A stretch of DNA of 64,000 bases from Phycicoccus sp. M110.8 (GTDB lineage: Bacteria; Actinomycetota; Actinomycetes; Actinomycetales; Dermatophilaceae). Of the stretch, positions 1 to 9,163 are shown piece after piece. Below the pieces are notes generated by a model. The model was not told where the DNA came from and ran no database searches. It was given only the letters and a program-made list of their open reading frames with translations. Made by a program: the position numbers and the translations under genes. The stretch lies in contig NZ_JAWDIC010000001.1 of the NCBI RefSeq assembly GCF_032464895.1, forward strand, positions 310,001 through 374,000, written 5' to 3'. How positions within the stretch are numbered: position 1 is the stretch's first letter; each line of letters opens with the position of its first letter.

Positions 1-3000
1 CGCTGCGGGAGCGCGTCGAGCTGGGGCGCCGAGCCGAACTGGCTGGCCAGCGTCTCCTCCACGATGAGCGCCTGGTGCGCGACCGTCGCCTCCCACACCG
101 CCTGCGAACCGGTGACCGTCAGCGAGATCCGGTCGGACACCTCGAGTCCCGCGTCGCGGCGTGCCTGCTGGACCGCGCGGACCACGTCCCGGGCCATGCC
201 CTCCTGGGCGAGCTCGGGGGTCACCTCGGTGTCGAGGACGACGAAACCACCACCGGGCAGCATCGCCGTCGCCGTCGACCCGCCCTGGGCGTCGTCGACG
301 ACGGTCTCGAGCGTGTACTCGCCCTCGACCAGCTCGAGGCCACCGGAGGTCACGGTCCCGTCGGCCGCGACGGACCAGTCGCCGGACTTGCTGCCCTTGA
401 TCGCCTGCTGCACGTCGCGGCCCAGCCGCGGACCTGCGGCCCGGGCGTTGACGGTGAGCTTCTGCGAGATGCCGAAGTCGGCCTCACTCGCCTCGCTGAT
501 GTCGCGCAGGACGACCTCGCGGACGTTGACCTCGTCGGCCACGATCGCGCCGAAGTCCTTGAGCGACAACGCATCCGGCACGACGACCGTCAGCCGTGCG
601 AGCGGGAGCCGCACCCGCAGGCCACCGGCCTTACGCAGGGACGACGCCACCGAGCAGATCTCGCGGGCCCGGTCCATGCCGGCGACCAGCGCGTGGTCCG
701 ACGGCAGGTCGGACGCCTCGGGCCAGTCGGTGAGGTGCACCGAGCGGCCGCCGGTCAGTCCGCGCCAGACCTCCTCGGTGACCAGCGGCAGCAGCGGCGC
801 CGTCACCCGGGACACCACCTCGAGCGCCGTGTAGAGCGTGTCGAACGCCTGCTCGGCCCCGCCGCCACCGGCCTGGCCACCGGTGTCCCAGAACCGCTCC
901 CGGGAGCGCCGCACGTACCAGTTGGTCAGCACGTCGACGAAGCCGCGCGTGGTCTCGCACGCGCTCGCGACCTCGTACGCGTCGAGCTGGCTGGTCATCG
1001 TCTCGACGTACTCGCGCAGCTTGGCGAGCAGGTACCGGTCGAGCGGGTCGGTCGAGGCGGTCGACCACTTGGCGGCATACCCCTCACCACCACGGAAGGC
1101 GTTGGCGTACAACGAGAAGAAGTACCAGGTGTTCCACAGGGGGATGATCACCTGGCGCACGCCGTCACGGATCCCCTGCTCGGTGACGACGAGGTTGCCG
1201 CCGCGCAGGATCGGGCTCGACATGAGGAACCAGCGCATCGCGTCGGCCCCGTCGCGGTCGAACACCTCGCGCACGTCGGGGTAGTTGCGAAGCGACTTGC
1301 TCATCTTCTGGCCGTCGGAGCCCAGGACGATGCCGTGGCAGATGACCGAGCTGAACGCCGGCCGGTCGAACAGCGCAGTGGCCAGGATGTGCAACGTGTA
1401 GAACCAGCCGCGCGTCTGGCCGATGTACTCCACGATGAAGTCGGCCGGGAAGTGGTGCTCGAACCACGCGGCGTTGTCGAACGGGTAGTGCACCTGCGCG
1501 TAGCTCATCGACCCGGAGTCGAACCACACGTCGAGGACGTCCTCGACCCGGCGCATCGTCGACTGCCCCGTCGGGTCGTCGGGGTTCGGTCGGGTCAGCT
1601 CGTCGACGAACGGGCGGTGCAGGTCGACCTCGCCGTCGGCGTTGCGGGGCAGCCGGCCGAAGTCGCGCTCGAGCTCCTCGAACGAGCCGTAGACGTCGAT
1701 CCGCGGGTACTGCGGGTCGTCCGAGCGCCACACCGGCACGGGGCTCCCCCAGAACCGGTTGCGGGTGATCGACCAGTCGCGGGCGTTCTCCAGCCACTTG
1801 CCGAACTGGCCGTGCTTGGTGTGCTCCGGGGTCCAGGCGATCTGCTCGTTGAGCTCGAGCATCCGCTCCTTGAACCTGGTCACCTCGACGAACCAGCTCG
1901 AGACGGCCTTGTAGATCAGCGGCTGCCGGCACCGCCAGCAGTGCGGGTAGGAGTGCGCGTAGGACTCACGGCGCAGCAGCACCGTGCCCTCGGTGACGGC
2001 GCCGTACAGCTCGCGACGCACGGCGTCCTCGTCCTGGCCGTCGGCGGCCACGACCGCCTCCGGCGGGACGTTCGTGCGGTTCTTGAGGTGCTCGATGATC
2101 GGGGCGTTCGCGTCGAAGACGAGCATGCCCTCGTACTCGCTCACCGGGTAGGTGAAGCACCCGTCGGGCCCGACCGGCATGACCGGCTCGATCCCCTCGC
2201 GGTCGGTGACGACCTTGTCGTCCTCACCGAAGGCCCCGGCGCTGTGCACCAGGCCGGTGCCGTCGCTGGTCGTGACGAAGTCCGCCTCGACGACACGGTG
2301 GGCGTTCTCGTGGCCCTCGTAGTAGGAGAACGGCGGCGTGTAGGAGCGACCCAGCAGGTCGCGGCCGGTGAGGCGCTCGACGACGTACGGCTGCACGTCG
2401 GCCTTCGGGTCGCCGAACAGCTCGCGGGCGTACGCCTGCAGCCGCTCGGCGCCGATGACGTACCGCTCCGTGCGACCGGTCGGGACGTCGGTCTCGACCA
2501 CGACGTAGTCGATGTCGGGGTGGACCATGACCGCGAGGTTGCTCGGGAGGGTCCACGGCGTGGTCGTCCACACCAGGGCCAGCTCGCCGGTCTCGAGCCG
2601 CACGCCGACGGTCACGGCCGGGTCCTGGCGGACCTGGTAGACGTCGTCGTCCATCCGCAGCTCGTGGTTCGACAGCGGCGTCTGGTCGTTCCAGCAGTAG
2701 GGCAGGACGCGGAAGCCCTCGTAGACTAGGCCCTTGTCGTGCAGCGACTTGAACGCCCACATCACCGACTCCATGTAGTCGGGGTTGAGCGTCTTGTAGT
2801 CGTGGTCAAAGTCGACCCAGCGGGCCTGGCGGGTCACGTAGTCGCGCCACTCGTCGGTGTACTTGAGCACCGAGCTGCGGCAGGCCGCATTGAACTTCTC
2901 GATGCCGAGCTCGACGATCTCGTCCTTGGTCTTGATGCCGAGCTGGCTCATCGCCTCGAGCTCGGCGGGCAGGCCGTGGGTGTCCCAGCCGAACCGGCGC

Positions 3001-3293
3001 TCGACCCGGCGCCCGCGCATCGTCTGGTAGCGCGGGATGAGGTCCTTGACGTAGCCGGTCAGGAGGTGGCCGTAGTGCGGCAGCCCGTTGGCGAACGGGG
3101 GTCCGTCGTAGAAGACGAACTCGTTGTCGCCGTCCTCGCCGGCCGGGCGGTTCTCGACCGACGCCTGGAAGGTGCCGTCCTCGTCCCAGTAGCGCAGGAT
3201 GCGCTCCTCGATCTCGGGGAAGCGCGGGGAGGCGGGAACGCCCGCGGTGGCGGGCTGGTCGGCGCTGTCGCTGGAGACCTTCGGGTAGGCCAT
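1..3293 (-). CDS. ileS: Isoleucine--tRNA ligase, C-terminal end outside the window
   Basis: Charges tRNA-Ile with isoleucine in the cytoplasm. The ATG at 3293-3291 opens [14 protein letters not shown] and about 1097 codons are visible, so little of the usual 1050-1110 residue protein is missing. The class I HIGH-type motif appears as [12 protein letters not shown] near the N-terminus. The second signature, QKMSKSLR, is encoded around 1290-1310. The editing and anticodon-binding parts lie between this motif and the window edge. A T-box leader precedes the gene, as expected for actinobacterial ileS. The long plus-strand reading frames across this region are antisense shadows caused by high G+C. 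Identity is secure; only the 3' end is unseen. Confidence 0.97.
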   Translation of the reverse strand, partial: MAYPKVSSDSADQPATAGVPASPRFPEIEERILRYWDEDGTFQASVENRPAGEDGDNEFVFYDGPPFANGLPHYGHLLTGYVKDLIPRYQTMRGRRVERRFGWDTHGLPAELEAMSQLGIKTKDEIVELGIEKFNAACRSSVLKYTDEWRDYVTRQARWVDFDHDYKTLNPDYMESVMWAFKSLHDKGLVYEGFRVLPYCWNDQTPLSNHELRMDDDVYQVRQDPAVTVGVRLETGELALVWTTTPWTLPSNLAVMVHPDIDYVVVETDVPTGRTERYVIGAERLQAYARELFGDPKADVQPYVVERLTGRDLLGRSYTPPFSYYEGHENAHRVVEADFVTTSDGTGLVHSAGAFGEDDKVVTDREGIEPVMPVGPDGCFTYPVSEYEGMLVFDANAPIIEHLKNRTNVPPEAVVAADGQDEDAVRRELYGAVTEGTVLLRRESYAHSYPHCWRCRQPLIYKAVSSWFVEVTRFKERMLELNEQIAWTPEHTKHGQFGKWLENARDWSITRNRFWGSPVPVWRSDDPQYPRIDVYGSFEELERDFGRLPRNADGEVDLHRPFVDELTRPNPDDPTGQSTMRRVEDVLDVWFDSGSMSYAQVHYPFDNAAWFEHHFPADFIVEYIGQTRGWFYTLHILATALFDRPAFSSVICHGIVLGSDGQKMSKSLRNYPDVREVFDRDGADAMRWFLMSSPILRGGNLVVTEQGIRDGVRQVIIPLWNTWYFFSLYANAFRGGEGYAAKWSTASTDPLDRYLLAKLREYVETMTSQLDAYEVASACETTRGFVDVLTNWYVRRSRERFWDTGGQAGGGGAEQAFDTLYTALEVVSRVTAPLLPLVTEEVWRGLTGGRSVHLTDWPEASDLPSDHALVAGMDRAREICSVASSLRKAGGLRVRLPLARLTVVVPDALSLKDFGAIVADEVNVREVVLRDISEASEADFGISQKLTVNARAAGPRLGRDVQQAIKGSKSGDWSVAADGTVTSGGLELVEGEYTLETVVDDAQGGSTATAMLPGGGFVVLDTEVTPELAQEGMARDVVRAVQQARRDAGLEVSDRISLTVTGSQAVWEATVAHQALIVEETLASQFGSAPQLDALPQ

Positions 3294-3324
3294 GGGGTCC
3301 GGGTCCTTCGTGGTCGTCGCTCGT

Positions 3325-3545
3325 GGTGTCACGAGGACGACGTCGCCGGGACTCCCCGGCGCCACCGCGGTACCACCTCGCTTGCCGCAGCCGGTGCGCA
3401 CCAGGTGCGCCCGCGGCGTACGACCGCTCTTGCCCAAGGCCGTGACGTGGCCCTGACGTCCGGTTCTAGTGAGCACCCCGCGGTATGCCGTGTGGTGCCG
3501 TTCTTCCGGAGGCTCGCCGGTGATGGCCGGGTCGACGCCTGTGCG
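3325..3545 (-). promoter_or_regulatory. T-box riboswitch leader of ileS (translational type)
   Basis: Read on the minus strand, the leader carries the T-box core GGTGGTACCGCGG at 3377-3365, whose UGGU can pair with the tRNA-Ile acceptor end. About 145 bases upstream, an AUC at 3524-3522 sits before ACCGG and the hairpin loop GAGCCUCCGG, and I read it as the isoleucine specifier of an ultrashort Stem I. No U-run follows, and the leader runs to a short ribosome site (AAGGA) before the ileS ATG, so control of translation is more likely than termination. A -10-like TAGACT on the minus strand lies at 3554-3549, which would place the transcript start near 3541. Actinobacterial ileS genes are known to use this class; exact limits are approximate. 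Confidence 0.85.
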
Positions 3546-3611
3546 GACAGTCTAGCCGCAGTGGTGGAGGTCTCGTCGCGGGCGTTCCAGCAGGTCGCGG
3601 GCCGGGTGTAG

Positions 3612-3745
3612 GGTGACGCCGTCGCCCTCGGGTGACACCACGACGCCTTTCCAGGGGAAGCCGGTCCGAGTCCGGCGCTGACCCGCAACCGTAGGCCACC
3701 GCGAGGTGGCGAGCCGGAATGCCTGGGAGCGCGGAGCGGCTCCAT
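3612..3745 (+). promoter_or_regulatory. Cobalamin (B12) riboswitch
   Basis: The core reads GGGAAGCCGGTCCGAGTCC, then GGCGCTGACCCGCAACCG, then the B12 box GAGCCGGAATGCCTGGG at about 3710-3727, in the order and spacing of the cobalamin family. The remaining leader to the ATG at 3882 is G+C-rich and includes the ribosome site GAGAGG at 3772-3877 region end (3872-3877), so translational control is likely. A weak -10-like TAGGGT lies at about 3607-3612. The element precedes an operon of two surface proteins and an ECF transporter, and it is the main evidence that their substrate is a cobamide. Confidence 0.92.
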
Positions 3746-3881
3746 TTCCGTCGAGGTACGCGGGGCGGAGCCCGGACCCAGTCCGAGCTGCCCCCGGTTG
3801 TCCGCGCGAGCGCGGCACCGGGGTTTGTCACGTCTGGTGCCGGTGCCCGGTCGCGACACCGCTCGCATTTCGAGAGGCACC

Positions 3882-5525
3882 ATGCAGCTCCTTCCCACCA
3901 GCAGCCGCGCGGTCGGCGTGCTGACGCTGGCCACCGCGGCCGCCCTGCTCGCGCCGGGCACCGCCCTGGCCGCCACCCCGGCCCCGTCGCCCACGACCAG
4001 CGCGTCCGCGACGACCACCACGTCGCCGACCAGCCCGTCGGCCCCGACCACCACGACGGGCACGACCACGACCGCGACGGGCACGGCCTCCCCGACGACG
4101 TCCGGGAGCACTGCGACCGGCACGACCTCCCCCACCGCGTCCGGCACGTCCACGACCTCCGGGACCACCGCCCCGCGCTCGAGCACGAACGCGACCTCGC
4201 CGAAGGTCGCGGCCACGACCAGCGCCGCCGACCCGCAGGTGCCGTTCGGCACCCGGACCTCGCCGAAGGGCCTGCTGCCCGGCGCCACGTCCGCCCAGGC
4301 TGGCTACGCCGCGGGCTTCATGGTCCGCACGCTGGCCGCACGAGGCCACCACTACAACTACCCGGGCAGCACCTTCTTCGACGGCGGCAACACGATCGAC
4401 GCCGTCCTCGGGCTCGATGGTGCCGGCCTCGGCAGCACCGAGGCGGCGTCCGCCTTCGCCTACCTCACCGCGAACGTCGGCGGCTACATCGGCACCGACT
4501 ACTCCTCGCTGTATGCCGGGGCGACCGGCAAGGCGCTCCTCGCCGTCGTCGCCCAGGGCGCCAACCCGCGCGACGTCGGCCCCAAGCACCTCGATTTGCT
4601 CGCCGAGCTCGGGAAGTCCCTGGGCGCTGCCGAGCCGGGCCGCTACTCCGACCTGCCCGTGACGGGATGCGGGTACAGCCCCTGCGACTACTCCAACACC
4701 ATCGGGCAGGCGCTCGACGTGATCGGCGTCGGCCGGGCGACCGGCACCGTCCCGCAGTCGGCGGCGGACTACCTGCTCGCGCAGCAGTGCGCCGACGGTG
4801 GCTTCCGCGGCGACCTCGCCGCCGCCGGCGGGGCCTGCACCAGCGACGTCGACGCGACCGCGTTCGCGGTCCAGGCGGTCATCGGCCTGCAGGGGGCGAG
4901 CGACCCGGCCGCCGTCAAGGCGCTGTCCTTCCTCGCCGCCCGGCAGGCCGCGAACGGCGGCTTCCTCAACAGTGACGGCCAGTACAACGCCAACACCGCC
5001 GGAGTCGCCGCACAGGCCTTCGCCGCCGGAGGCCGCGCGGTCGAGCTCGCCCGGGCCCAGCAGTTCCTCGCCTCGCTCCAGCTCGACTGCACCGCGACGG
5101 CCGCCCTGCGCGGTGGCATCGCCTTCACCGCGGCGGACCGTTCAACCCTCACGAAGACGCCCGGCAACACGGCGGCGCTCGACCGCGCCCTGCGCGCGAC
5201 GCCGCAGGCCACCCTCGGCCTGGCCGGCGGCGACCTGCTGACCGTCACCTCCGACGGGGCGTCCGCCGCTGCTCCCGCGCCGACCTGTCCGACGGCACCG
5301 AGCACCTCCACGAGCAGCTCGACCACCACGGCACCGGCGGGCTCCCCCGCAGCGACCACCACCGCCGCACCTGCCCCGGCCGCCCCGGCCGCGGCCTCCG
5401 CGACCCCCGGCAGCCTCGCCTTCACCGGCGCCGACGTCGCCGCCACGGCCGCGCTCGGCCTGCTGCTCCTGCTCGGCGGCATCGCCGCGATCGTCCTGGC
5501 CCGCCGCAAGGGGGCGCACGCCTGA
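3882..5525 (+). CDS. Surface-anchored alpha/alpha-barrel protein, candidate cobalamin-binding (intrinsic factor alpha-domain-like)
   Basis: A 547-residue exported protein. I chose the ATG at 3882 because it follows the ribosome site GAGAGG and opens a signal peptide ending near GTALAA. A Ser/Thr/Pro linker of about 90 residues follows. The globular part has prenyltransferase/squalene-cyclase-type helical repeats, seen as QQCADGGFRGD and QAANGGFLNSDGQY. A second Thr/Pro/Ala linker leads to the sorting signal LAFTG, a hydrophobic helix and an RRK tail, which fits LAXTG recognition by class E sortases. The alpha domain of animal intrinsic factor and transcobalamin has the same barrel fold. The B12 riboswitch, the DUF4430 partner overlapping by one base and the ECF transporter support cobalamin capture. 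The fold is read from repeats; ligand binding is inference. Confidence 0.8.
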   Translation: MQLLPTSSRAVGVLTLATAAALLAPGTALAATPAPSPTTSASATTTTSPTSPSAPTTTTGTTTTATGTASPTTSGSTATGTTSPTASGTSTTSGTTAPRSSTNATSPKVAATTSAADPQVPFGTRTSPKGLLPGATSAQAGYAAGFMVRTLAARGHHYNYPGSTFFDGGNTIDAVLGLDGAGLGSTEAASAFAYLTANVGGYIGTDYSSLYAGATGKALLAVVAQGANPRDVGPKHLDLLAELGKSLGAAEPGRYSDLPVTGCGYSPCDYSNTIGQALDVIGVGRATGTVPQSAADYLLAQQCADGGFRGDLAAAGGACTSDVDATAFAVQAVIGLQGASDPAAVKALSFLAARQAANGGFLNSDGQYNANTAGVAAQAFAAGGRAVELARAQQFLASLQLDCTATAALRGGIAFTAADRSTLTKTPGNTAALDRALRATPQATLGLAGGDLLTVTSDGASAAAPAPTCPTAPSTSTSSSTTTAPAGSPAATTTAAPAPAAPAAASATPGSLAFTGADVAATAALGLLLLLGGIAAIVLARRKGAHA

Positions 5526-6367
5526 TGCGCCGCCTCGGCCGGTTCCTGGCCGCAGCAGGGCTCGCCGTCGCCGGCGGCCTCGCCCTCCCGGGCGGGGCCG
5601 CGCAGGCGGCGGCGTGCTCGGGCACGACCGGCGTCACGGTCGTCATCGACTACGGCTCCACCTCGAGCACGCTGTGCGGCCCCGACGCGTCGAGCGCCAT
5701 CCGTGTGCTGACCTCGGTGGCCTCCGTCACCTACCCGCCGCAGTACCCCGGCACGGTGGTCTGCCAGATCAACAGCGTGCCGTCCCAGCCGTGCACGCGG
5801 ATGCCCCCGAGCAGCGCCTACTGGGCGTTCTTCCACGCGACCCGTGGCGGGTCGTGGGTCTACAGCAGCAGCGGCGTCGCTGAGTACGACCCCCCGGCGG
5901 GCAGCGTCATCGGGTTCGCCTTCGGCTCCGGCGGCGCGCCGAGCTCGGCCCCTCCCGCGGCCGCGCCGAAGCCGTCCCCGAGGCCGAGCCCCTCGTCGAC
6001 CTCGAGCACCCCCCGCAGCACCGGGACCTCGTCGACCCCACGGACGACGAGCTCCTCGCGCCCGTCCACCCGCACGACCGTCCTGCCGAACGGCACCACC
6101 GCGACGGTGCCCGCGACACCGAAGGGCAAGGCGTCGACCACCACTCGCCCTGCGGCGAGCACGACCTCGGCCACCGCGCCCGCCACGACCACGACGACCA
6201 CCGGGCCTCCGACATCCGGGTCCACCGAGCAGACCGACGCGGCGGCGACCCAGCCCAGCAGCGGGTCCGGCACGCCGACCTCGCTGCTCGCGGGCGTCGG
6301 CCTGGTGACCCTGGTCGGCGCCGCCGCGGCATACCTCGCGCTGCGCCGGCGCGCCCAGCAGCACTAG
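5525..6367 (+). CDS. Surface DUF4430 protein, candidate cobalamin-binding beta domain
   Basis: A 280-residue exported protein whose ATG overlaps the previous stop in TGATG. A signal peptide ends near AAQAAA. The DUF4430-like domain spans roughly residues 35-140, with a GVTVVIDYGSTSS strand, two separated cysteines, the aromatic stretch SAYWAFFHATRGGSW and a closing segment EYDPPAGSVIGFAFG. A long Pro/Ser/Thr linker and one C-terminal membrane helix with an RRRAQQH tail follow. No clear LPXTG-like motif is visible, so it is probably held by the helix. DUF4430 is the family of the C-terminal beta domain of intrinsic factor and transcobalamin. Together with the preceding barrel protein it would form a two-part cobalamin clamp on the cell surface. 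The pairing is inference. Confidence 0.8.
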   Translation: MRRLGRFLAAAGLAVAGGLALPGGAAQAAACSGTTGVTVVIDYGSTSSTLCGPDASSAIRVLTSVASVTYPPQYPGTVVCQINSVPSQPCTRMPPSSAYWAFFHATRGGSWVYSSSGVAEYDPPAGSVIGFAFGSGGAPSSAPPAAAPKPSPRPSPSSTSSTPRSTGTSSTPRTTSSSRPSTRTTVLPNGTTATVPATPKGKASTTTRPAASTTSATAPATTTTTTGPPTSGSTEQTDAAATQPSSGSGTPTSLLAGVGLVTLVGAAAAYLALRRRAQQH

Positions 6368-6374
6368 GGCATCC

Positions 6375-7463
6375 ATGAGCAGGCTCGGCGCACCGCTCCC
6401 CCGCCACCTCCACCCGGTCGCCTGGTGGGTGTGGGCGGTCGGGCTCGCCGTCGCCTGCTCGCGCACCACCAACCCGCTCCTGCTGCTGCTCGCCGTGGCC
6501 GTCGCCGGGCTGGTCGTCGTCGCCAAGCGCGGCAGCTCGCCGTGGGCGCGGGCGTTCCGGCTCTACCTCGGGCTGGGGGCCTTCGTCGTCGTCGTGCGGG
6601 TCGTGCTGCACGTGCTCGTCGGGTTCAAGTTCGGGGAGCACCGGCTGTGGACGCTGCCCAGCGTCGACCTCCCCGGCATCACGCTCCTCGGGCCGCTGTA
6701 CCTCGAGGGCCTGCTGGCCGCCGCGGTGGAGGGGCTGCGGCTGGCCGCCATCATCGCGTGCATCGGGGCGGCCAACGCACTCGCCAACCCCAAGCGGCTG
6801 CTGCGGGCGGTGCCGGCCGCCCTGCACGAGGTCGGCACCGCGGTCGTGATCGCCGTGACGGTCGCGCCCCAGCTCGCCGACAGCGTGCAGCGGGTCCGAC
6901 GCGCACGGGCCCTGCGTGGCGAGGGCGGCACGGGGCTGCGCGCCGTCGGCCGCGTGGCGCTGCCGGTGCTGCAGGACACCCTCGACCGGTCGCTGCTGCT
7001 CGCGTCCGCGATGGACTCGCGCGGCTACGGCCGCCGGGTGGCCCAGGGCACGCTCGCGCGGCGGGCCACGGCCACCCTGACCCTGGTGGGGCTGCTGGGC
7101 GCCGCGCTCGGGACGTACGGGCTGCTCGACACCAGTGCCCCGGCTCTCGTGGGCGCGCCCATGCTCGTGGCCGGCCTCGGACTCTGCGCCGCCGGCATGG
7201 TGGTCGGCGGCCGGGCGGTGCACCGCACCGTGTACCGCCGGGACCCGTGGGCCCTCCCCGAGTGGGTCGTGGCCGGCAGCGGGGTCCTGGCCACCGTCGC
7301 GGTGCTGGCACAGGCCACGGTCGCGCCTGCCGGGCTCGCCCAGCCCCTGTCGCCGCTCGCGCCCCCGGCGCTGCCGCTCCTCGCCGTGGCCGGGCTGCTC
7401 GTGGCCGCCCTGCCCGCGTTCCTGGCCCCGTCACCCCCCGTCCCCCGTCGGGAGTCGTCGTGA
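6375..7463 (+). CDS. ECF transporter transmembrane component (EcfT)
   Basis: A 362-residue membrane protein of the energy-coupling factor T family, which couples the ATPase to the substrate-binding S component. It starts seven bases after the DUF4430 gene. Several hydrophobic helices occupy the first 120 residues and the C-terminal half. Two Arg-Gly coupling motifs are seen: QRVRRARALRG near residue 175 and SAMDSRGYGRR near residue 215. The C-terminal portion after residue 240 adds further helices beyond the EcfT core. Its stop overlaps the GTG of the ATPase gene. The riboswitch upstream makes cobalamin the likely cargo of the complex. Confidence 0.88.
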   Translation: MSRLGAPLPRHLHPVAWWVWAVGLAVACSRTTNPLLLLLAVAVAGLVVVAKRGSSPWARAFRLYLGLGAFVVVVRVVLHVLVGFKFGEHRLWTLPSVDLPGITLLGPLYLEGLLAAAVEGLRLAAIIACIGAANALANPKRLLRAVPAALHEVGTAVVIAVTVAPQLADSVQRVRRARALRGEGGTGLRAVGRVALPVLQDTLDRSLLLASAMDSRGYGRRVAQGTLARRATATLTLVGLLGAALGTYGLLDTSAPALVGAPMLVAGLGLCAAGMVVGGRAVHRTVYRRDPWALPEWVVAGSGVLATVAVLAQATVAPAGLAQPLSPLAPPALPLLAVAGLLVAALPAFLAPSPPVPRRESS

Positions 7464-9163
7464 CCGCCCCCGTCGTCGTGCTCGACGACGTCACCGTGCG
7501 GTATGCCGGCGCGCCCGGGCCCACGCTCCGGTCGGCGTCCGTCGTGGTCGAGGAGGGCGAGCTCGCCCTCGTCGTGGGCCGCACCGGCTCGGGCAAGTCC
7601 ACCCTGCTCGGGGCCGTGAGCGGCCGGGTGCCGCACTTCACCGGCGGCCACCTGTCGGGGCGGGTCACCGTCTCCGGGCTCGACACCCGCACGCACCGGC
7701 CCCGCGACCTCGCCGGCACGGTCGGCGTCGTCGCGCAGGACCCGCTCGCCGGCTTCGTCACCGACACGGTCGAGGAGGAGCTCGCCTACACCCTCGAGCA
7801 GCTCGCCGTGGACCCGCCGGCGATGCGCCGCAGGGTCGAGGAGGTCCTGGACGTCCTCGGGATCGCCGAGCTGCGCGACGCCCCCCTGCGCGACCTCTCC
7901 GGCGGCCAGCAGCAGCGGGTGGCGATCGGGGCCGTCCTCACCGCCGGGCCCCGGCTGCTCGTGCTGGACGAGCCGACCTCGGCCCTCGACCCGGTCGGGG
8001 CCGAGGAGGTCCTGGCCACGCTGACCCGGCTCGTGCACGACCTCGGGCTCACGGTCGTCGTCTCCGAGCACCGCCTCGAGCGAGTCGTGGGGGTGGCCGA
8101 CGTCGTGCTCGCCGTCGGTGACGACGGGTCGGTCCGGCAGGGGGCGCCGCGCGAGGTGCTGGCCGACTTCCCGCTCGCCCCGCCCGTGGTCGAGCTGGGC
8201 CGCTGGGCCGGGTGGGACCCGCTGCCCCTCACGGTCCGGGAGGCACGGCGCGCCGCCGCGCCGCTGCGCCGCGACCTCGGGCAGGCGGCACCCGACCAGG
8301 CCGCTCACGGGCAGCCGGTGGTCCGCGACGACGTGACCCGCGAGCCCGAGTCGTCGTCCCCCGCGACGGTCACGCGGCTGACGGCCCGGGACGTCGGGGT
8401 CAGGCACGGGCGCGTCGAGGCCGTGCGCGACGTCGACCTGGACCTGCGCGCCGGTGAGGTGCTCGTCCTCATGGGACGCAACGGGTCGGGCAAGTCCTCG
8501 CTCCTGTGGGCCCTGCACGGCACGGGTCACCGCACCGCCGGCACGGTGGCGGTCGTGGAGGCGGCCGGCCACCGGACCGACCCGGCCGTGGCGGCCCCGC
8601 GGGACCGTCGACGGCTCGTGGGACTGGTGCCCCAGAGCGCACCCGACCTGCTGTACCTCGACACGGTCGGCACCGAGTGCCGCCAGGCCGACCACGAGTC
8701 GGGGGCCCGGCCGGGCACCACCCGCGACCTGCTCGACCGGCTGGCGCCGGAGATCCCCGACGACCTGCACCCGCGGGACCTGTCCGAGGGCCAGCAGCTC
8801 GCAATGGCCGTGGCCGTCCAGCTCGCGGCCGCGCCCGGGGTGGTCCTGCTCGACGAGCCCACCCGGGGCCTGGACCGCCCCGGCAAGGAGGCCCTCGTGG
8901 AGGTCCTGCGTGGCCTGGCCGCCGGCGGCCGTGCGGTCGCCGTCGCGACGCACGACGTCGAGTTCGCCGCCGAGGTGGCCGACCGCGTCGTCGTCCTCGC
9001 GCAGGGGCGGGTGGTGGCGGACGGCCCGGCGCGGGACGTCCTCGCCGACTCCCCCGAGTTCGCGCCGCAGGTGGCCAAGGTGCTGGCGCCGTCGCGGGTC
9101 CTCACCGTCGCCGAGGCCGTGGCGACCGCGGCGACCCTGCCGCGCCAGGGGGTCGCTCGATGA
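7460..9163 (+). CDS. ECF transporter ATP-binding protein, fused A-A' domains
   Basis: A 567-residue duplicated ABC ATPase that powers the ECF module. The GTG at 7460 overlaps the ecfT stop in GTGA. Domain 1 has Walker A GRTGSGKST, Q-loop VVAQDP, signature LSGGQQQR, Walker B LLVLDEPTSALD and the switch SEHR. Domain 2 starts near residue 305 with Walker A GRNGSGKSS, Q-loop VPQSAP, the variant signature LSEGQQLA, Walker B VVLLDEPTRGLD and switch ATHD. Most firmicute ECF systems use two separate ATPases, whereas fusion into one chain is common in actinobacteria. The variant second signature may make the two sites unequal. Confidence 0.92.
   Translation: MTAPVVVLDDVTVRYAGAPGPTLRSASVVVEEGELALVVGRTGSGKSTLLGAVSGRVPHFTGGHLSGRVTVSGLDTRTHRPRDLAGTVGVVAQDPLAGFVTDTVEEELAYTLEQLAVDPPAMRRRVEEVLDVLGIAELRDAPLRDLSGGQQQRVAIGAVLTAGPRLLVLDEPTSALDPVGAEEVLATLTRLVHDLGLTVVVSEHRLERVVGVADVVLAVGDDGSVRQGAPREVLADFPLAPPVVELGRWAGWDPLPLTVREARRAAAPLRRDLGQAAPDQAAHGQPVVRDDVTREPESSSPATVTRLTARDVGVRHGRVEAVRDVDLDLRAGEVLVLMGRNGSGKSSLLWALHGTGHRTAGTVAVVEAAGHRTDPAVAAPRDRRRLVGLVPQSAPDLLYLDTVGTECRQADHESGARPGTTRDLLDRLAPEIPDDLHPRDLSEGQQLAMAVAVQLAAAPGVVLLDEPTRGLDRPGKEALVEVLRGLAAGGRAVAVATHDVEFAAEVADRVVVLAQGRVVADGPARDVLADSPEFAPQVAKVLAPSRVLTVAEAVATAATLPRQGVAR

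Noticed and set aside
75-2729. 884-codon open frame on the plus strand
   Set aside because: It is antisense to ileS, is Arg/Val/Gly-rich with no motif, and arises from the high G+C of the real gene.
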